From Wenjunlia tyrosinilytica (GTDB lineage: Bacteria > Actinomycetota > Actinomycetes > Streptomycetales > Streptomycetaceae): 64,000 nt of DNA. The position numbers and the translations under genes were made by a program. The notes beneath the pieces are model-generated. The model did no database searches, was not told the origin of the DNA, and was given only the letters and a program-made list of their open reading frames with translations. The stretch is taken from positions 62,001 through 126,000 of the forward strand of contig NZ_BMMS01000001.1 in the NCBI RefSeq assembly GCF_014646055.1. The letters are read 5' to 3'. Position 1 is the stretch's first letter; every line of letters begins with the position of its first letter. Below, piece by piece: positions 16,666 through 24,072 of the stretch.

Positions 16666-17054
16666 ACGAACCACACTCCGTCGTACTCGGGCCAGCGGGC
16701 GGCCAGCTCATTGGTGTCCAGGACTTCCACACCCGGCACGACGTCGTCCGGTCCGAAGCCCAGCGCCCGAAGGTCCGGCTCGTCGACCATGACAGGAACG
16801 CCCTCGGTGATCAGCTGCCGCACCGAGGTGCGGTAGTCCGGCAGGGTGTCCATGCGCACGGGCCCGAACTCCACGACGGGCTGGTAGATGTCCTCGTCCA
16901 CCGCGAGGGTGACGGCCGCTCCCCGCAGGGCCAGCGCCACCGCGCCCAACTGGGCCCGGAAGTCGAGGATGCCGTAGAGGGCGTCGAAGAACTGCACCTC
17001 GACGGCGCCCCGGTAGGCCCGGTCGATCACCCCGAGCACGCGGTATTCGGACAT
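16662..17054 (-). CDS. DsrE/TusC-like protein 3
   Basis: A 130-residue protein that fits the DsrE/F-like fold: a start strand YRVLGVIDRAY, then FFDALYGILDFRAQLG and VTLAVDEDIYQPV, matching the alternating strand-helix-strand pattern of TusC/DsrF subunits. It has no cysteine, as expected for a structural subunit of a TusBCD-type complex. It is translationally coupled: its ATG shares one base with the stop of the next DsrE-like gene (TGATG) and its stop overlaps the hot-dog gene (ATGA). Assignment rests on fold pattern, size and context, so it is tentative. Confidence 0.6.
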   Translation of the reverse strand: MSEYRVLGVIDRAYRGAVEVQFFDALYGILDFRAQLGAVALALRGAAVTLAVDEDIYQPVVEFGPVRMDTLPDYRTSVRQLITEGVPVMVDEPDLRALGFGPDDVVPGVEVLDTNELAARWPEYDGVWFV

Positions 17055-17467
17055 CAGGCACCCCCGATGAAGACGGTCTTGTCGGCGCCCTCGATCGTGG
17101 AGACGAAGCGCATGGGCGAGCGGAAGCGCACCTCGTTGATGTGGCTGGTCGCACCGCGTTCGGCGCTGCACGCCGTGCAGGCGATCCACGCGAAGGTGCC
17201 GGGGTTGGCCGCCAGCATGTCGCGCACGACGCGCGAACTGGAGGGGTAGACGCCCTCCGGGTCGCGGGTGTTGATGAGCTTGGTGTCGCCGTGCGTCGTC
17301 TGCGTCAGCATGTTGGCGTAGCCGCAGGCCCACAGCCGCACCGTCCTCCCCTGGTCCAGCACGGACTGGGCCAGCCGCAGGGCCGAGGTGATGACGTCGT
17401 TCGAGTGCGGGGCCGCGGTCACCACGAGCAGGAGGTCCCAGCGGCGCTGGGTGATGGTCCCGGCCAT
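17054..17467 (-). CDS. DsrE/TusD-like protein 2 with conserved cysteines
   Basis: A 137-residue DsrE-family protein. DLLLVVTAAPHSNDVITSALRL opens the fold in two steps, VRLWACGYA follows, and FAWIACTACSAERGA (Cys about 97 and 100) matches the C..C..RG active loop of DsrE/TusD sulfurtransferases, which carry a persulfide on that cysteine. It shares TGATG junctions with both DsrE-like neighbours, so the three are probably made in equal amounts as a hetero-oligomer. No TusA, TusE or rhodanese gene is visible nearby. Why a polyketide cluster needs a sulfur relay is unknown. Confidence 0.72.
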   Translation of the reverse strand: MAGTITQRRWDLLLVVTAAPHSNDVITSALRLAQSVLDQGRTVRLWACGYANMLTQTTHGDTKLINTRDPEGVYPSSSRVVRDMLAANPGTFAWIACTACSAERGATSHINEVRFRSPMRFVSTIEGADKTVFIGGA

Positions 17468-17826
17468 CAGTGCCACACCGCCCGGCAGCTCTCGGACATC
17501 AGCAGCTCGGCCGCCCTGTCCATGCCCACCACGGTCACATGCGGGGAGAGCGAACGGGCGGCGAGCGCGCGCTGCGCCGCCGAGAAGTCGTCCACCCACA
17601 CCTCGGCGCCCGCCTTGGCCAGGCGCTCCAACTGGGGCACACCGGGCGCGGCGGCGAAGACGCCGTCCTGCACCAGGAACACCCGGACCTCGTGGCCCGC
17701 CTCGGCGAGCACCCGGGCGTCGTCCAGGAACCGGCCGGCGTTCGGCCCGGCCCAGGTCCCCTGGCTTTCGATCAGCAGATATCGTGACGGATCGTCCACA
17801 GGCCGTCCATCCCCCTCAACGGTCAT
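17467..17826 (-). CDS. DsrE-like protein 1
   Basis: A 119-residue protein with the DsrE layout: YLLIESQGTWAG start strand, then ARVLAEAGHEVRVFLVQDGV, the typical DsrE strand-helix-strand with the VFLxxDGV signature, and VWVDDFSAAQRA. A single cysteine lies near the C-terminus (SESCRAVWH). Length equals TusC/TusD-sized subunits. The ATG overlaps the SRPBCC stop (ATGA) and the stop shares a base with the next DsrE-like start (TGATG). Part of a three-gene set that mirrors tusDCB/dsrEFH in number and size. Confidence 0.7.
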   Translation of the reverse strand: MTVEGDGRPVDDPSRYLLIESQGTWAGPNAGRFLDDARVLAEAGHEVRVFLVQDGVFAAAPGVPQLERLAKAGAEVWVDDFSAAQRALAARSLSPHVTVVGMDRAAELLMSESCRAVWH

Positions 17827-18344
17827 GGCAGCGCGGCCGCATCGCGTTCGGCCAGCGCCTTCAGGGTCAGCAGTTGTTTGCGCATCATGAGGGTGTCGCC
17901 GAACGCGAGCAGTCCTGCCCGGATCCGCGCCGCGCCCTTCGGGGTGGCCGCATTGAGCCGGACCACCAGTCGGCTGGCCCCGGGCTCGCGCGGGACGACC
18001 CGGTAGGTGACCGCCATCTCGCCGTAGGCCTTGGCGGCCGCGGGATAGGTCACTCCGGTCAGATGCCGGTCGGTCTCGAAGTCGACGAGTTCGAACGCGA
18101 GGAAGCGCTGTCCGAGGGCCAGATGGTCGGCGCCCGGGGTGAGCGTGGGGCTGCTGCGGTGCTGCCGCCCGTAGGTGTAGGCCGCGGTTCTGATCTGGCA
18201 CAGCCAGCGGAAGGTCAGCGGGACCGGCGCGTCGACGTCGACGGCCCGGTGGAAGCTGACGAAGGGCCGCGGCGGATGGTCGTCGCACGGGTAACCCGCC
18301 GCGCACTCCTGCTCGGTGGCGCCCCATGACCTCGTGTCGAACAT
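17823..18344 (-). CDS. SRPBCC/START-like protein
   Basis: A 173-residue protein with features of the SRPBCC ligand-binding fold: an opening strand FVSFHRAVDVDAP, VPLTFRWLCQIRTAAYTYG, and a C-terminal helix around residues 140-165. Related proteins include aromatases/cyclases of type II synthases as well as unrelated binding proteins, but no cyclase-specific motif is visible. AGGGGGA precedes the ATG by five bases and the gap to the dehydratase upstream is nine bases. It may bind or cyclise the polyene intermediate; that is inferred from context. Confidence 0.6.
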   Translation of the reverse strand: MFDTRSWGATEQECAAGYPCDDHPPRPFVSFHRAVDVDAPVPLTFRWLCQIRTAAYTYGRQHRSSPTLTPGADHLALGQRFLAFELVDFETDRHLTGVTYPAAAKAYGEMAVTYRVVPREPGASRLVVRLNAATPKGAARIRAGLLAFGDTLMMRKQLLTLKALAERDAAALP

Positions 18345-18353
18345 CGGGTCCCC

Positions 18354-18731
18354 CTAGGCCGGGTCCCGGTACCGCAGGCGCAGGGTCGCGGTGCGGTCCC
18401 GGTCGGTACGGCAGCGTGCGCGCACGTCCCGCACGCCGTTGGCGTGGGTGATCACGCAGTCGACGGCGAGGACGTCGCCCGGGAAGACCGGCGTGTAGAA
18501 CCGCACCGAGCGGATCTCCTCGAGCTCCGGCCGCACCCCGTCCTGCTCGTCGGCGTGCCGCAGCACCGCCTGGTGCACGGCGTCCAGCGTGAACACCCCG
18601 GGCAGGAGCGGGAACGCCGGGTAGTGCCCGGTGAAGACGGGAGCGGCCGGGTCCACCGGGATCCGCATCTCGACACCGGCGTCGTCCAGGCGCAGCACCT
18701 GGGCGCCCGGCAGCAACGTTACCGCGCTCAT
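18354..18731 (-). CDS. FabZ-like hot-dog protein with catalytic His (type B, pair 3)
   Basis: A 125-residue single hot-dog protein. FTGHYPAFPLLPGVF near residue 33 carries the dehydratase histidine; TLDAVHQA follows with Asp where the other two type B proteins have Glu. Like the other type B proteins it lacks the N-terminal LLVDR strand. The ATG overlaps the ACP2 stop (ATGA). Likely partner: the His-less type A protein at 16087-16665, four genes downstream. Confidence 0.82.
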   Translation of the reverse strand: MSAVTLLPGAQVLRLDDAGVEMRIPVDPAAPVFTGHYPAFPLLPGVFTLDAVHQAVLRHADEQDGVRPELEEIRSVRFYTPVFPGDVLAVDCVITHANGVRDVRARCRTDRDRTATLRLRYRDPA

Positions 18732-18982
18732 CCAGCGGCCAGCTTCCGCGCCAGCAGGTCCTGCACATCCGGGAGGCGGCGGATCTGCACGATCTCCGCC
18801 TCCTCGATCTTCACCTGGTAGCGGCGCTCGAGGGTGACCGCCAATTCCAGGGCGACCAGCGAATCGACATCGAGGTCCTCGATGAACAGCGCGTCGTCGG
18901 TGAGCGATTCGGGATTGACGTCGAGCGCGTCGGCGACCAGTTCCCGCAATTCTTCCTTGCTCAAAGCGGCTTCCGTGGTCAT
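18728..18982 (-). CDS. Acyl carrier protein (ACP2)
   Basis: An 84-residue acyl carrier protein with EDLDVDSLVALEL; the phosphopantetheine serine is at about 41. AAGGAG lies six bases before the ATG at 18982. It differs from ACP1 around the serine (DLDVDSLV versus EHEADSLR), so the two may serve different ketosynthase sets. It begins the transcript with the dehydratases and DsrE-like genes and lies behind a strong hairpin. Confidence 0.95.
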   Translation of the reverse strand: MTTEAALSKEELRELVADALDVNPESLTDDALFIEDLDVDSLVALELAVTLERRYQVKIEEAEIVQIRRLPDVQDLLARKLAAG

Positions 18983-19033
18983 CGCATCTCCTTTTCGGGT
19001 ACGAGCAGCAAACCAGAGTCGAACGAGAGGCAA

Positions 19034-19068
19034 CGGGGCCGCCGGACACCCTCGACACGGCGGCCCCG
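19034..19068 (-). terminator. GC-rich hairpin between the KS-D operon and ACP2
   Basis: Perfect 11-bp stem (cggggccgccg / cggcggccccg) with a 13-base loop, in the 169-base gap after the recombinase-like gene. Probable factor-assisted or I-shaped terminator separating two transcripts. Confidence 0.65.
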
Positions 19069-19151
19069 CATGATTCAGACGCTACGTGAGTGCCCGTTTC
19101 CCCGGGGCATTCGGATGGGTGTTGGGAAATCCCCGGAACCTGCCGGAGACG

Positions 19152-20300
19152 TCACAGGGCGAGCACACCGCGGATGACGAGTTCCGCGGGACCGAGCACC
19201 GCCTTCACCCGCAGCATGCGATTGCTGTCCGAGTAGGTCAGCCGGAGCCCCAGCGCCTGGAACGCGCTTGCCTGTGCCTGCCCCTCGGCCTCGCGCAGCA
19301 CCCTCAGATGACGCGCGGTCGCCGCGACCGTCGCCTCGTGGTAGGCGCCGGTGCGCGCCGCGGTGACCAGCTGCATGAGGCGGCGCGGCGAGCACGAGGT
19401 GCGCAGCCACGAGGTGAGCGGTCCGAGGACCGCCTGCTCGCGCAGATAGACATTGCGGGGGTGGTCGATCCGGTTGGCGCTGGCGTACTCGGCGGGGAAA
19501 CGGCAGCGGTAGTAGGGCTCCCCGTTGTTCCAGGTGCCCTGCATCAGCCGGTTGCAGCGGGCGCAGCGCACGAGTCCGCGCAGGATGTAGGGCCGTCCCG
19601 CCGGGGCCTCGCCGGCGGCGGGCCGGGTGCGGCGGCGGTCGAACATCAGCTGGACCCGGTCGAAGACCTCGGGCGCCACGATCGGCGGGGACACCAGTGC
19701 CGTGCCGCCCGGCTCACCGCTCGAGGTGCGCCCGGCGTAGCGGCTGTTGACGAGGATCGCCCGCACCGCGCTCTTGGACCAGGCGACCGTGCGGCGCTCG
19801 GGATCGCGACCGACGGCTCCGGGGCTGGGGATGCCGTCGGCCGTCAGGCCCTCGGCTATGCCCTGGAGCCCGTTGTCCGCCAGGTATTCGTCGAAGATGC
19901 GCACCACGATGTGGGCGGTGCGCTCGTCCGGAACGAGCGCCTGCCGCTGCGTGCCGTCAACGCTGACGGTGGCGACCCGGCAGCCGTAGGGCGGCCGGCC
20001 GCGCAGCCCCGACGCCCGGGCGGGCGCCAGGGGCATGAGGGCGTCGGGCAGCGGGGCGGTGTCGCGGAGCGGGGCGGTGGGCGGCTGGGCGGTGGGCGGC
20101 TGGATGTCCTCCAGTGGGACGGCGAACGGCTGGCCGTCCAGCACCGAAGGGGGCTGGTGATGATGCCTGCGCACAAGGGCGCTGACCCGGGCGTCGGCGA
20201 CACCGCCACCCTGGCAGGTGGCGCGGCCGCGGCCCACGCGTGGGCCGAGTGTGTCTGTGTGCTTGGCGATGTGCATTCTCGTGATCCCCCGTGTTGTCAC
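19152..20300 (-). CDS. Serine-recombinase-like protein without catalytic domain
   Basis: A 382-residue protein with the C-terminal parts of large serine recombinases: the recombinase domain from about residue 100 (GRPPYGCRV, VVRIFDEYLADNGLQGIAEGL, AVRAILVNSRYAG) and a zinc-ribbon (CARCNRLM near 250 with YYRCR). The N-terminal resolvase domain that carries the catalytic serine is missing; instead there are about 95 low-complexity residues with PPTAQPPTAP. Large serine integrases usually have 450-600 residues. GTG 20300 is used; ATG 20276 behind GGGGGA is an alternative. It follows CLF-D by 16 bases. It may be a relic or a DNA-binding protein reused as a regulator. Confidence 0.75.
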   Translation of the reverse strand: MTTRGITRMHIAKHTDTLGPRVGRGRATCQGGGVADARVSALVRRHHHQPPSVLDGQPFAVPLEDIQPPTAQPPTAPLRDTAPLPDALMPLAPARASGLRGRPPYGCRVATVSVDGTQRQALVPDERTAHIVVRIFDEYLADNGLQGIAEGLTADGIPSPGAVGRDPERRTVAWSKSAVRAILVNSRYAGRTSSGEPGGTALVSPPIVAPEVFDRVQLMFDRRRTRPAAGEAPAGRPYILRGLVRCARCNRLMQGTWNNGEPYYRCRFPAEYASANRIDHPRNVYLREQAVLGPLTSWLRTSCSPRRLMQLVTAARTGAYHEATVAATARHLRVLREAEGQAQASAFQALGLRLTYSDSNRMLRVKAVLGPAELVIRGVLAL

Positions 20301-20316
20301 TCATGAACGTGCCTCG

Positions 20317-21426
20317 CTACGAGCCTCGAACGGTCACCGCGGCGAGATGCCCGTCGTCGGAAACCGCGACGACGAGCCCCGGGCCGGGATCGTTCAGCAG
20401 CCCGGCCAGTTGCAGCAGGCCGGAGACGGCGCCGAAGCGCGCGTCGGCCCCGGCCGACGCCGTGTCCTTCAGCGCCGGTCCCCGTGCCGAGAAGGCCTCC
20501 CGGACGGCCTCGTCCACCGAGGCGGTGGAGTCCGGGCCGCAGAAGGCGTATCTCAGAACCTGCTCGCCGGCTCCGAGTCCGGCCACCTTCTCGGCGGCGG
20601 CCCTCAGTGACTCGGGCCGCCAGGCACCGGCGGGGTCGCGGGTGATGAACCGTGACGTTCCACCCGTCACCTCCCCCGGCGCCGGATCGGCATCGCGGTC
20701 GCCGCGCTCCAGCAGGAGCGCCGCCGCCCCGCCCAGGGTGTCCGACCCCGGTGCGGTGTCCTCGGTGGCCGTGGCGAGCACCCGGTCGGCCCGCCCCCGG
20801 CGCAGTGCGTTCAGCGCGAAGAGCACGGCGTCCAGACCGGCCACGACCGGGTTGGTCAGCGTGACGGAGAACGCCCGGCACTGCATGGAGATGGCCAGTT
20901 GGCTGGCCGGCATATTGACGGAGAAGCCGGGCAGCTCGGCCGGGCTGAGCCCCGAGGAGCCCTCCTCGCGGATGGTGCGGTCCAAGCGGGCGTGCATGGC
21001 CGCGATGGAGTGGTGGGTGCCGGTGCAGACGCCGAAGCGCGCGGCGTCGTGGCCGTGCGGCGGCTTGTCGCCGTGGCGGGTGCCCGCGGCCTCGTTGGCC
21101 GCGGCCAGGAGATAGCGGGTGGCCGGGGTCAGGTACTTCCAGCCGCGTCGGCCGAGGTACGGCACCGGGTCGAACCAGTCCGGGCCGCCCGTCCCTGTCG
21201 TGTCCGTGCCCGTCCTGCCCGACCCTGTCCCACCCGGTCCTGTCCCACCCGGCCCTGTCCTGTCCTTCCCCCTTCCCTCCGACCCCGTCCCGCCTGTCCC
21301 CGTCCCGCCCGTCCCTGTCCCGCCCGGCCGTTGCGTCCCCGCCGCCGTCGCCGCGGGGCCGGTGAGGTCGGCCGGGCCGCGGACTCCCGGGGCGACCAGG
21401 CCGATGCCTGTCACGGAGATGTTCAC
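20317..21426 (-). CDS. Chain length factor-like ketosynthase partner (CLF-D)
   Basis: KS-beta subunit of 369 residues. MNISVTGIGLVAPG start, LGRRGWKYLTPATRY near residue 90, and FSVTLTNPVVAGLDAV in the active-site region, where the Cys column holds Val by eye. Residues 30-85 are an insertion of Gly/Thr-rich repeats (GTGTGGTG type) encoded by tandem repeats. Paralogue of CLF-A, sharing NFSVN/GFSVN and VTLxN segments. Starts with GTG overlapping the KS-D stop (GTGA). Confidence 0.87.
   Translation of the reverse strand: MNISVTGIGLVAPGVRGPADLTGPAATAAGTQRPGGTGTGGTGTGGTGSEGRGKDRTGPGGTGPGGTGSGRTGTDTTGTGGPDWFDPVPYLGRRGWKYLTPATRYLLAAANEAAGTRHGDKPPHGHDAARFGVCTGTHHSIAAMHARLDRTIREEGSSGLSPAELPGFSVNMPASQLAISMQCRAFSVTLTNPVVAGLDAVLFALNALRRGRADRVLATATEDTAPGSDTLGGAAALLLERGDRDADPAPGEVTGGTSRFITRDPAGAWRPESLRAAAEKVAGLGAGEQVLRYAFCGPDSTASVDEAVREAFSARGPALKDTASAGADARFGAVSGLLQLAGLLNDPGPGLVVAVSDDGHLAAVTVRGS
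21190..21335. repeat. C-rich tandem repeat block inside CLF-D
   Basis: Many copies of short units such as ctgtcccacccggtc and ccgtcccgcc in direct orientation, encoding the Gly/Thr-rich insertion near the CLF-D N-terminus. Strong C/G strand skew. Confidence 0.8.
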
Positions 21427-22577
21427 GACGGCGCTCCCAGCACGAGGGCGGCGTTGTTGCCGCCGAATCCGGTGGCGCTGACCAGCACCCGCGGCTCGGT
21501 GAGCGGCACCGGGCCGTCCACCGGGACCTCGAGCGGGCAGCCGGGGTCGAGTGCGGACACATGCGCGTTCGGCGGCACCGTGCGGTGACGCAGCATCAGC
21601 GCCGCGGCGACGCAGCCGAACACTCCTGCCGCTCCCGCCGTATGGCCGATGACGGCCTTGATGCCGAAGGCGGGGGTACGGTCCACCCGCTCCCCCAGGG
21701 CCGCCGCGATCACATCGCTCTCCACCACGTCGTTGACCGCGATGCCCGCGCGGTGCAGCACCAGGGCTCCGGGCGGGCCGGACGCCTCGGCCAGCGCCCC
21801 GGCGACCGCGCGGCCCAGTTGCTCCCCGCTCGGTTCGGGTGCCGTCGGGTGGTGGCCGTCGCAGCTCCAGCCGTAGCCCTCGAGGACGGCGTAGGGCGTG
21901 GCACCCCGGCGGCGGGCGTGCTCGGCGGACTCCAGGACCACGGCTGCGGCGCCGTCACCGGTCACCATGCCCTGCCGGTCGGCGTCGAAGGGGCGGCACA
22001 GCGTGCGGTCCAGCAGTCCGAAGCGGTCGAGGGAGGCGAGCGCCACCCGCGAATAGCTGTCGGTGCCGCAGGCGACCACCACGTCGGCCTGCCCGGTGGC
22101 GATCAGCTCCGCGGCCCAGCTGACCGCGTAGACACCGGCGGAACAGGCGGTGCTCAGGCTCTGGTTGGGCCCGCCGAGGCCGTATGCGCCGGCCACGGCG
22201 GAGGCCACCTGGAAGGAGGCGGTCCCCGTGGCGGCGGGGGCGGCCCCCGCTTCGGCCAGGTCGATGTCGCCCAGCGTGGTGCCGACGGCCAGACCGGCGT
22301 CGGCGAGGTCGTCGCGGCCCAGCCCGGCGTCGGCCAGGGCCTCGCCGACCGCGTGCCCGGCCATGCCGCTGGCCCGTCCGTACAGGCGTCCGGCGCGCTC
22401 GGAGCGCTCCTGGGCGGGGCCCCGGACCCGGTACACCGAGGGGCGCTCGTCCAGGCCGCAGTCCTCGGGCGCCGGGGTCGGCGTGCCGTCGGCCCGCAGG
22501 AGTCCCTCCCACAGCGACTCCACCGAGTCGCCCAGGCAGCTCACGGCACCGAGGCCGGTGATCACGACCGGTGGCAT
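21423..22577 (-). CDS. Type II ketosynthase (KS-D) with altered HGTGT motif
   Basis: Condensing enzyme of 384 residues. STACSAGVYA (Cys about 145) and KAVIGHTAGA (Lys about 307, His about 312) are intact, but the first histidine motif reads LHRAGIAVND instead of HGTGTPAND; the histidine (about 275) remains. ATG 22577 lies behind AGGGGGC. Paired with CLF-D by a GTGA overlap. The set resembles KS-A/CLF-A, which points to duplication followed by specialisation, for example for chain start. Confidence 0.9.
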   Translation of the reverse strand: MPPVVITGLGAVSCLGDSVESLWEGLLRADGTPTPAPEDCGLDERPSVYRVRGPAQERSERAGRLYGRASGMAGHAVGEALADAGLGRDDLADAGLAVGTTLGDIDLAEAGAAPAATGTASFQVASAVAGAYGLGGPNQSLSTACSAGVYAVSWAAELIATGQADVVVACGTDSYSRVALASLDRFGLLDRTLCRPFDADRQGMVTGDGAAAVVLESAEHARRRGATPYAVLEGYGWSCDGHHPTAPEPSGEQLGRAVAGALAEASGPPGALVLHRAGIAVNDVVESDVIAAALGERVDRTPAFGIKAVIGHTAGAAGVFGCVAAALMLRHRTVPPNAHVSALDPGCPLEVPVDGPVPLTEPRVLVSATGFGGNNAALVLGAPS

Positions 22578-23289
22578 GCCGCCCCCTGGTGCGTCCCGCT
22601 CCCCTGCTGTGCCCGGCTTTCCTGCCGTGTCCGGATCCCCGGGGACACCCGGGGCGCCCGGGAATTGTCGTCCCGGATTTTCCGGTGGTTCATTTTGTGG
22701 CGCATCCCAAGCAGCCCGTTTCCCCCGTGCGAACATGACTGACCCGAAGAAGCCGGACGGGGGCACGTGATTCCCTCGTACGAAACGTTCTTCTCTCGGT
22801 TCCGCTGCGATTTCCGTGCGTACCACCCCCTGGCGGGCGGCACGACGACAACACGATGACCATCGGGATCGACCCGAAATGCCTCGCGGGCGAATGCGGG
22901 ACTCCCCGCTTCAGCGCCGCTTAAGGCAAGTTCAAGTTATGTCCGCAACCCCTGTGCACGCAACGCGGAGACCACTAGTGGACAGGCGCGGCCCCCTCTC
23001 GGCCCCCGCCCACGCCCGATCTGTCATCTTGCTGCCTTCCATCAGGGGAACCCCGCACGGTTCCTATGACGTGAACCACACATCTGTGCTGGTCCGGCGG
23101 TGCACGTCGCACCCGCCGCCCCGAGCCGAGCCGCACCTCGGCGCTTCGGCGCCCCGCCGCACGGGGCCGGGAAGGAGTGAAGCCGTGGCCCCGTCGGCGC
23201 CGCGGCCCCGCCGAGGCCACGGTCCCGCCTGCGCCGCGGCTCACGGCCGGACGGGCAACAGGTGCCGCGGATACGGGAGTCGGAGCTTG
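22578..23289. other. 712-bp non-coding stretch before KS-D
   Basis: No convincing gene on either strand. It should hold the KS-D operon promoter (minus strand) and the end of the LuxR-PPTase transcript. An AT-rich island around 22920-22945 with the direct repeat ACTTGA-ACTTGC (minus strand) is the most likely control region; I see no clear -35/-10 pair. Confidence 0.5.
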
Positions 23290-24072
23290 CTATGCCCGAC
23301 CGGGCAGTTGGGCCCCCAGGTCCAGGAGGCGCGGTCGCAGCGGCTCCATGGCAGGCATCGGGCCGCCGTCCCCGGAGGCGAGCGCGACGGCGGCCACATG
23401 CCCCCGAGGGGCCGCGACGTCGAGCAGGGTCCAGCCCTCGGGCGTGGCTGACGGCCGGTCGTCGGGGAACGCGGGCCCCAGACCCACGTGGACACTGCCG
23501 ACACCCGCCGCGATCCCGGCTCCGGTGCCCTTCAGATAAGCCTCCTTGCGCACCCAGCAGTTGAGCAGGGCCGCCGGGCGCCGCCCCGCCGGCAGGGCGG
23601 CCACGGCGTCGCGCTCGTCCGGGTGCAGATACGACGCCAGGTCGAAGCGCGAGTGCCGGGCGGAGGGCGACTCGATGTCCGCCCCCACGGGGGTCCCCGC
23701 CAGCGCGTACAGCACACAGTCCCCCGAGTGCGACATGGAGAAGTGCGGCCCCGGCCCACCGTCCACCGCGGGGCGGCCGTGCGGCCCGTCGCACATCGGG
23801 CACGGCTCGCGGCGGTAGCGGATCCGCTCGGGGGGCACCGCGAGGCGGGCGCCGAGCAGAAGGCGCAGACCGACGTGGGCGACGAGGTAACGCGCCCGGC
23901 CCTTCTCGTGCTTGGTGGCCGCCAGCCGCCGGGACTCCTCCTCGTCGAGGATCCCGGTGTACTCGCAGGCGGCCTCGGTGGACGCCTCGACCCTCACCAG
24001 CCAGGTCTCGACCGCGCTCCCGTCCGGTGAACGGCCTTGCGCAGCAAGGGACGTGCTCTGCGCCGCGGTCAT
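23290..24072 (-). CDS. Sfp-type 4'-phosphopantetheinyl transferase
   Basis: Transfers phosphopantetheine from CoA to the serine of carrier proteins, here probably ACP1 and ACP2. The 260-residue protein has SMSHSGD near residue 112, the Mg-binding VGADIES (Asp about 132, Glu about 134) and WVRKEAYLKGTG (Lys 176, Glu 177, Lys 181). A CPMC pair near 91 precedes the fold core. ATG 24072 overlaps the LuxR gene stop (ATGA), so regulator and activating enzyme are co-expressed. A dedicated PPTase at the edge of a type II cluster is common. Confidence 0.93.
   Translation of the reverse strand: MTAAQSTSLAAQGRSPDGSAVETWLVRVEASTEAACEYTGILDEEESRRLAATKHEKGRARYLVAHVGLRLLLGARLAVPPERIRYRREPCPMCDGPHGRPAVDGGPGPHFSMSHSGDCVLYALAGTPVGADIESPSARHSRFDLASYLHPDERDAVAALPAGRRPAALLNCWVRKEAYLKGTGAGIAAGVGSVHVGLGPAFPDDRPSATPEGWTLLDVAAPRGHVAAVALASGDGGPMPAMEPLRPRLLDLGAQLPGRA

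Noticed and set aside
22816-23539. Plus-strand frames around the PPTase 3' end, one behind a GAAGGAG-like site
   Set aside because: They run antisense into the PPTase gene with biased, motif-free sequence; not supported as genes.
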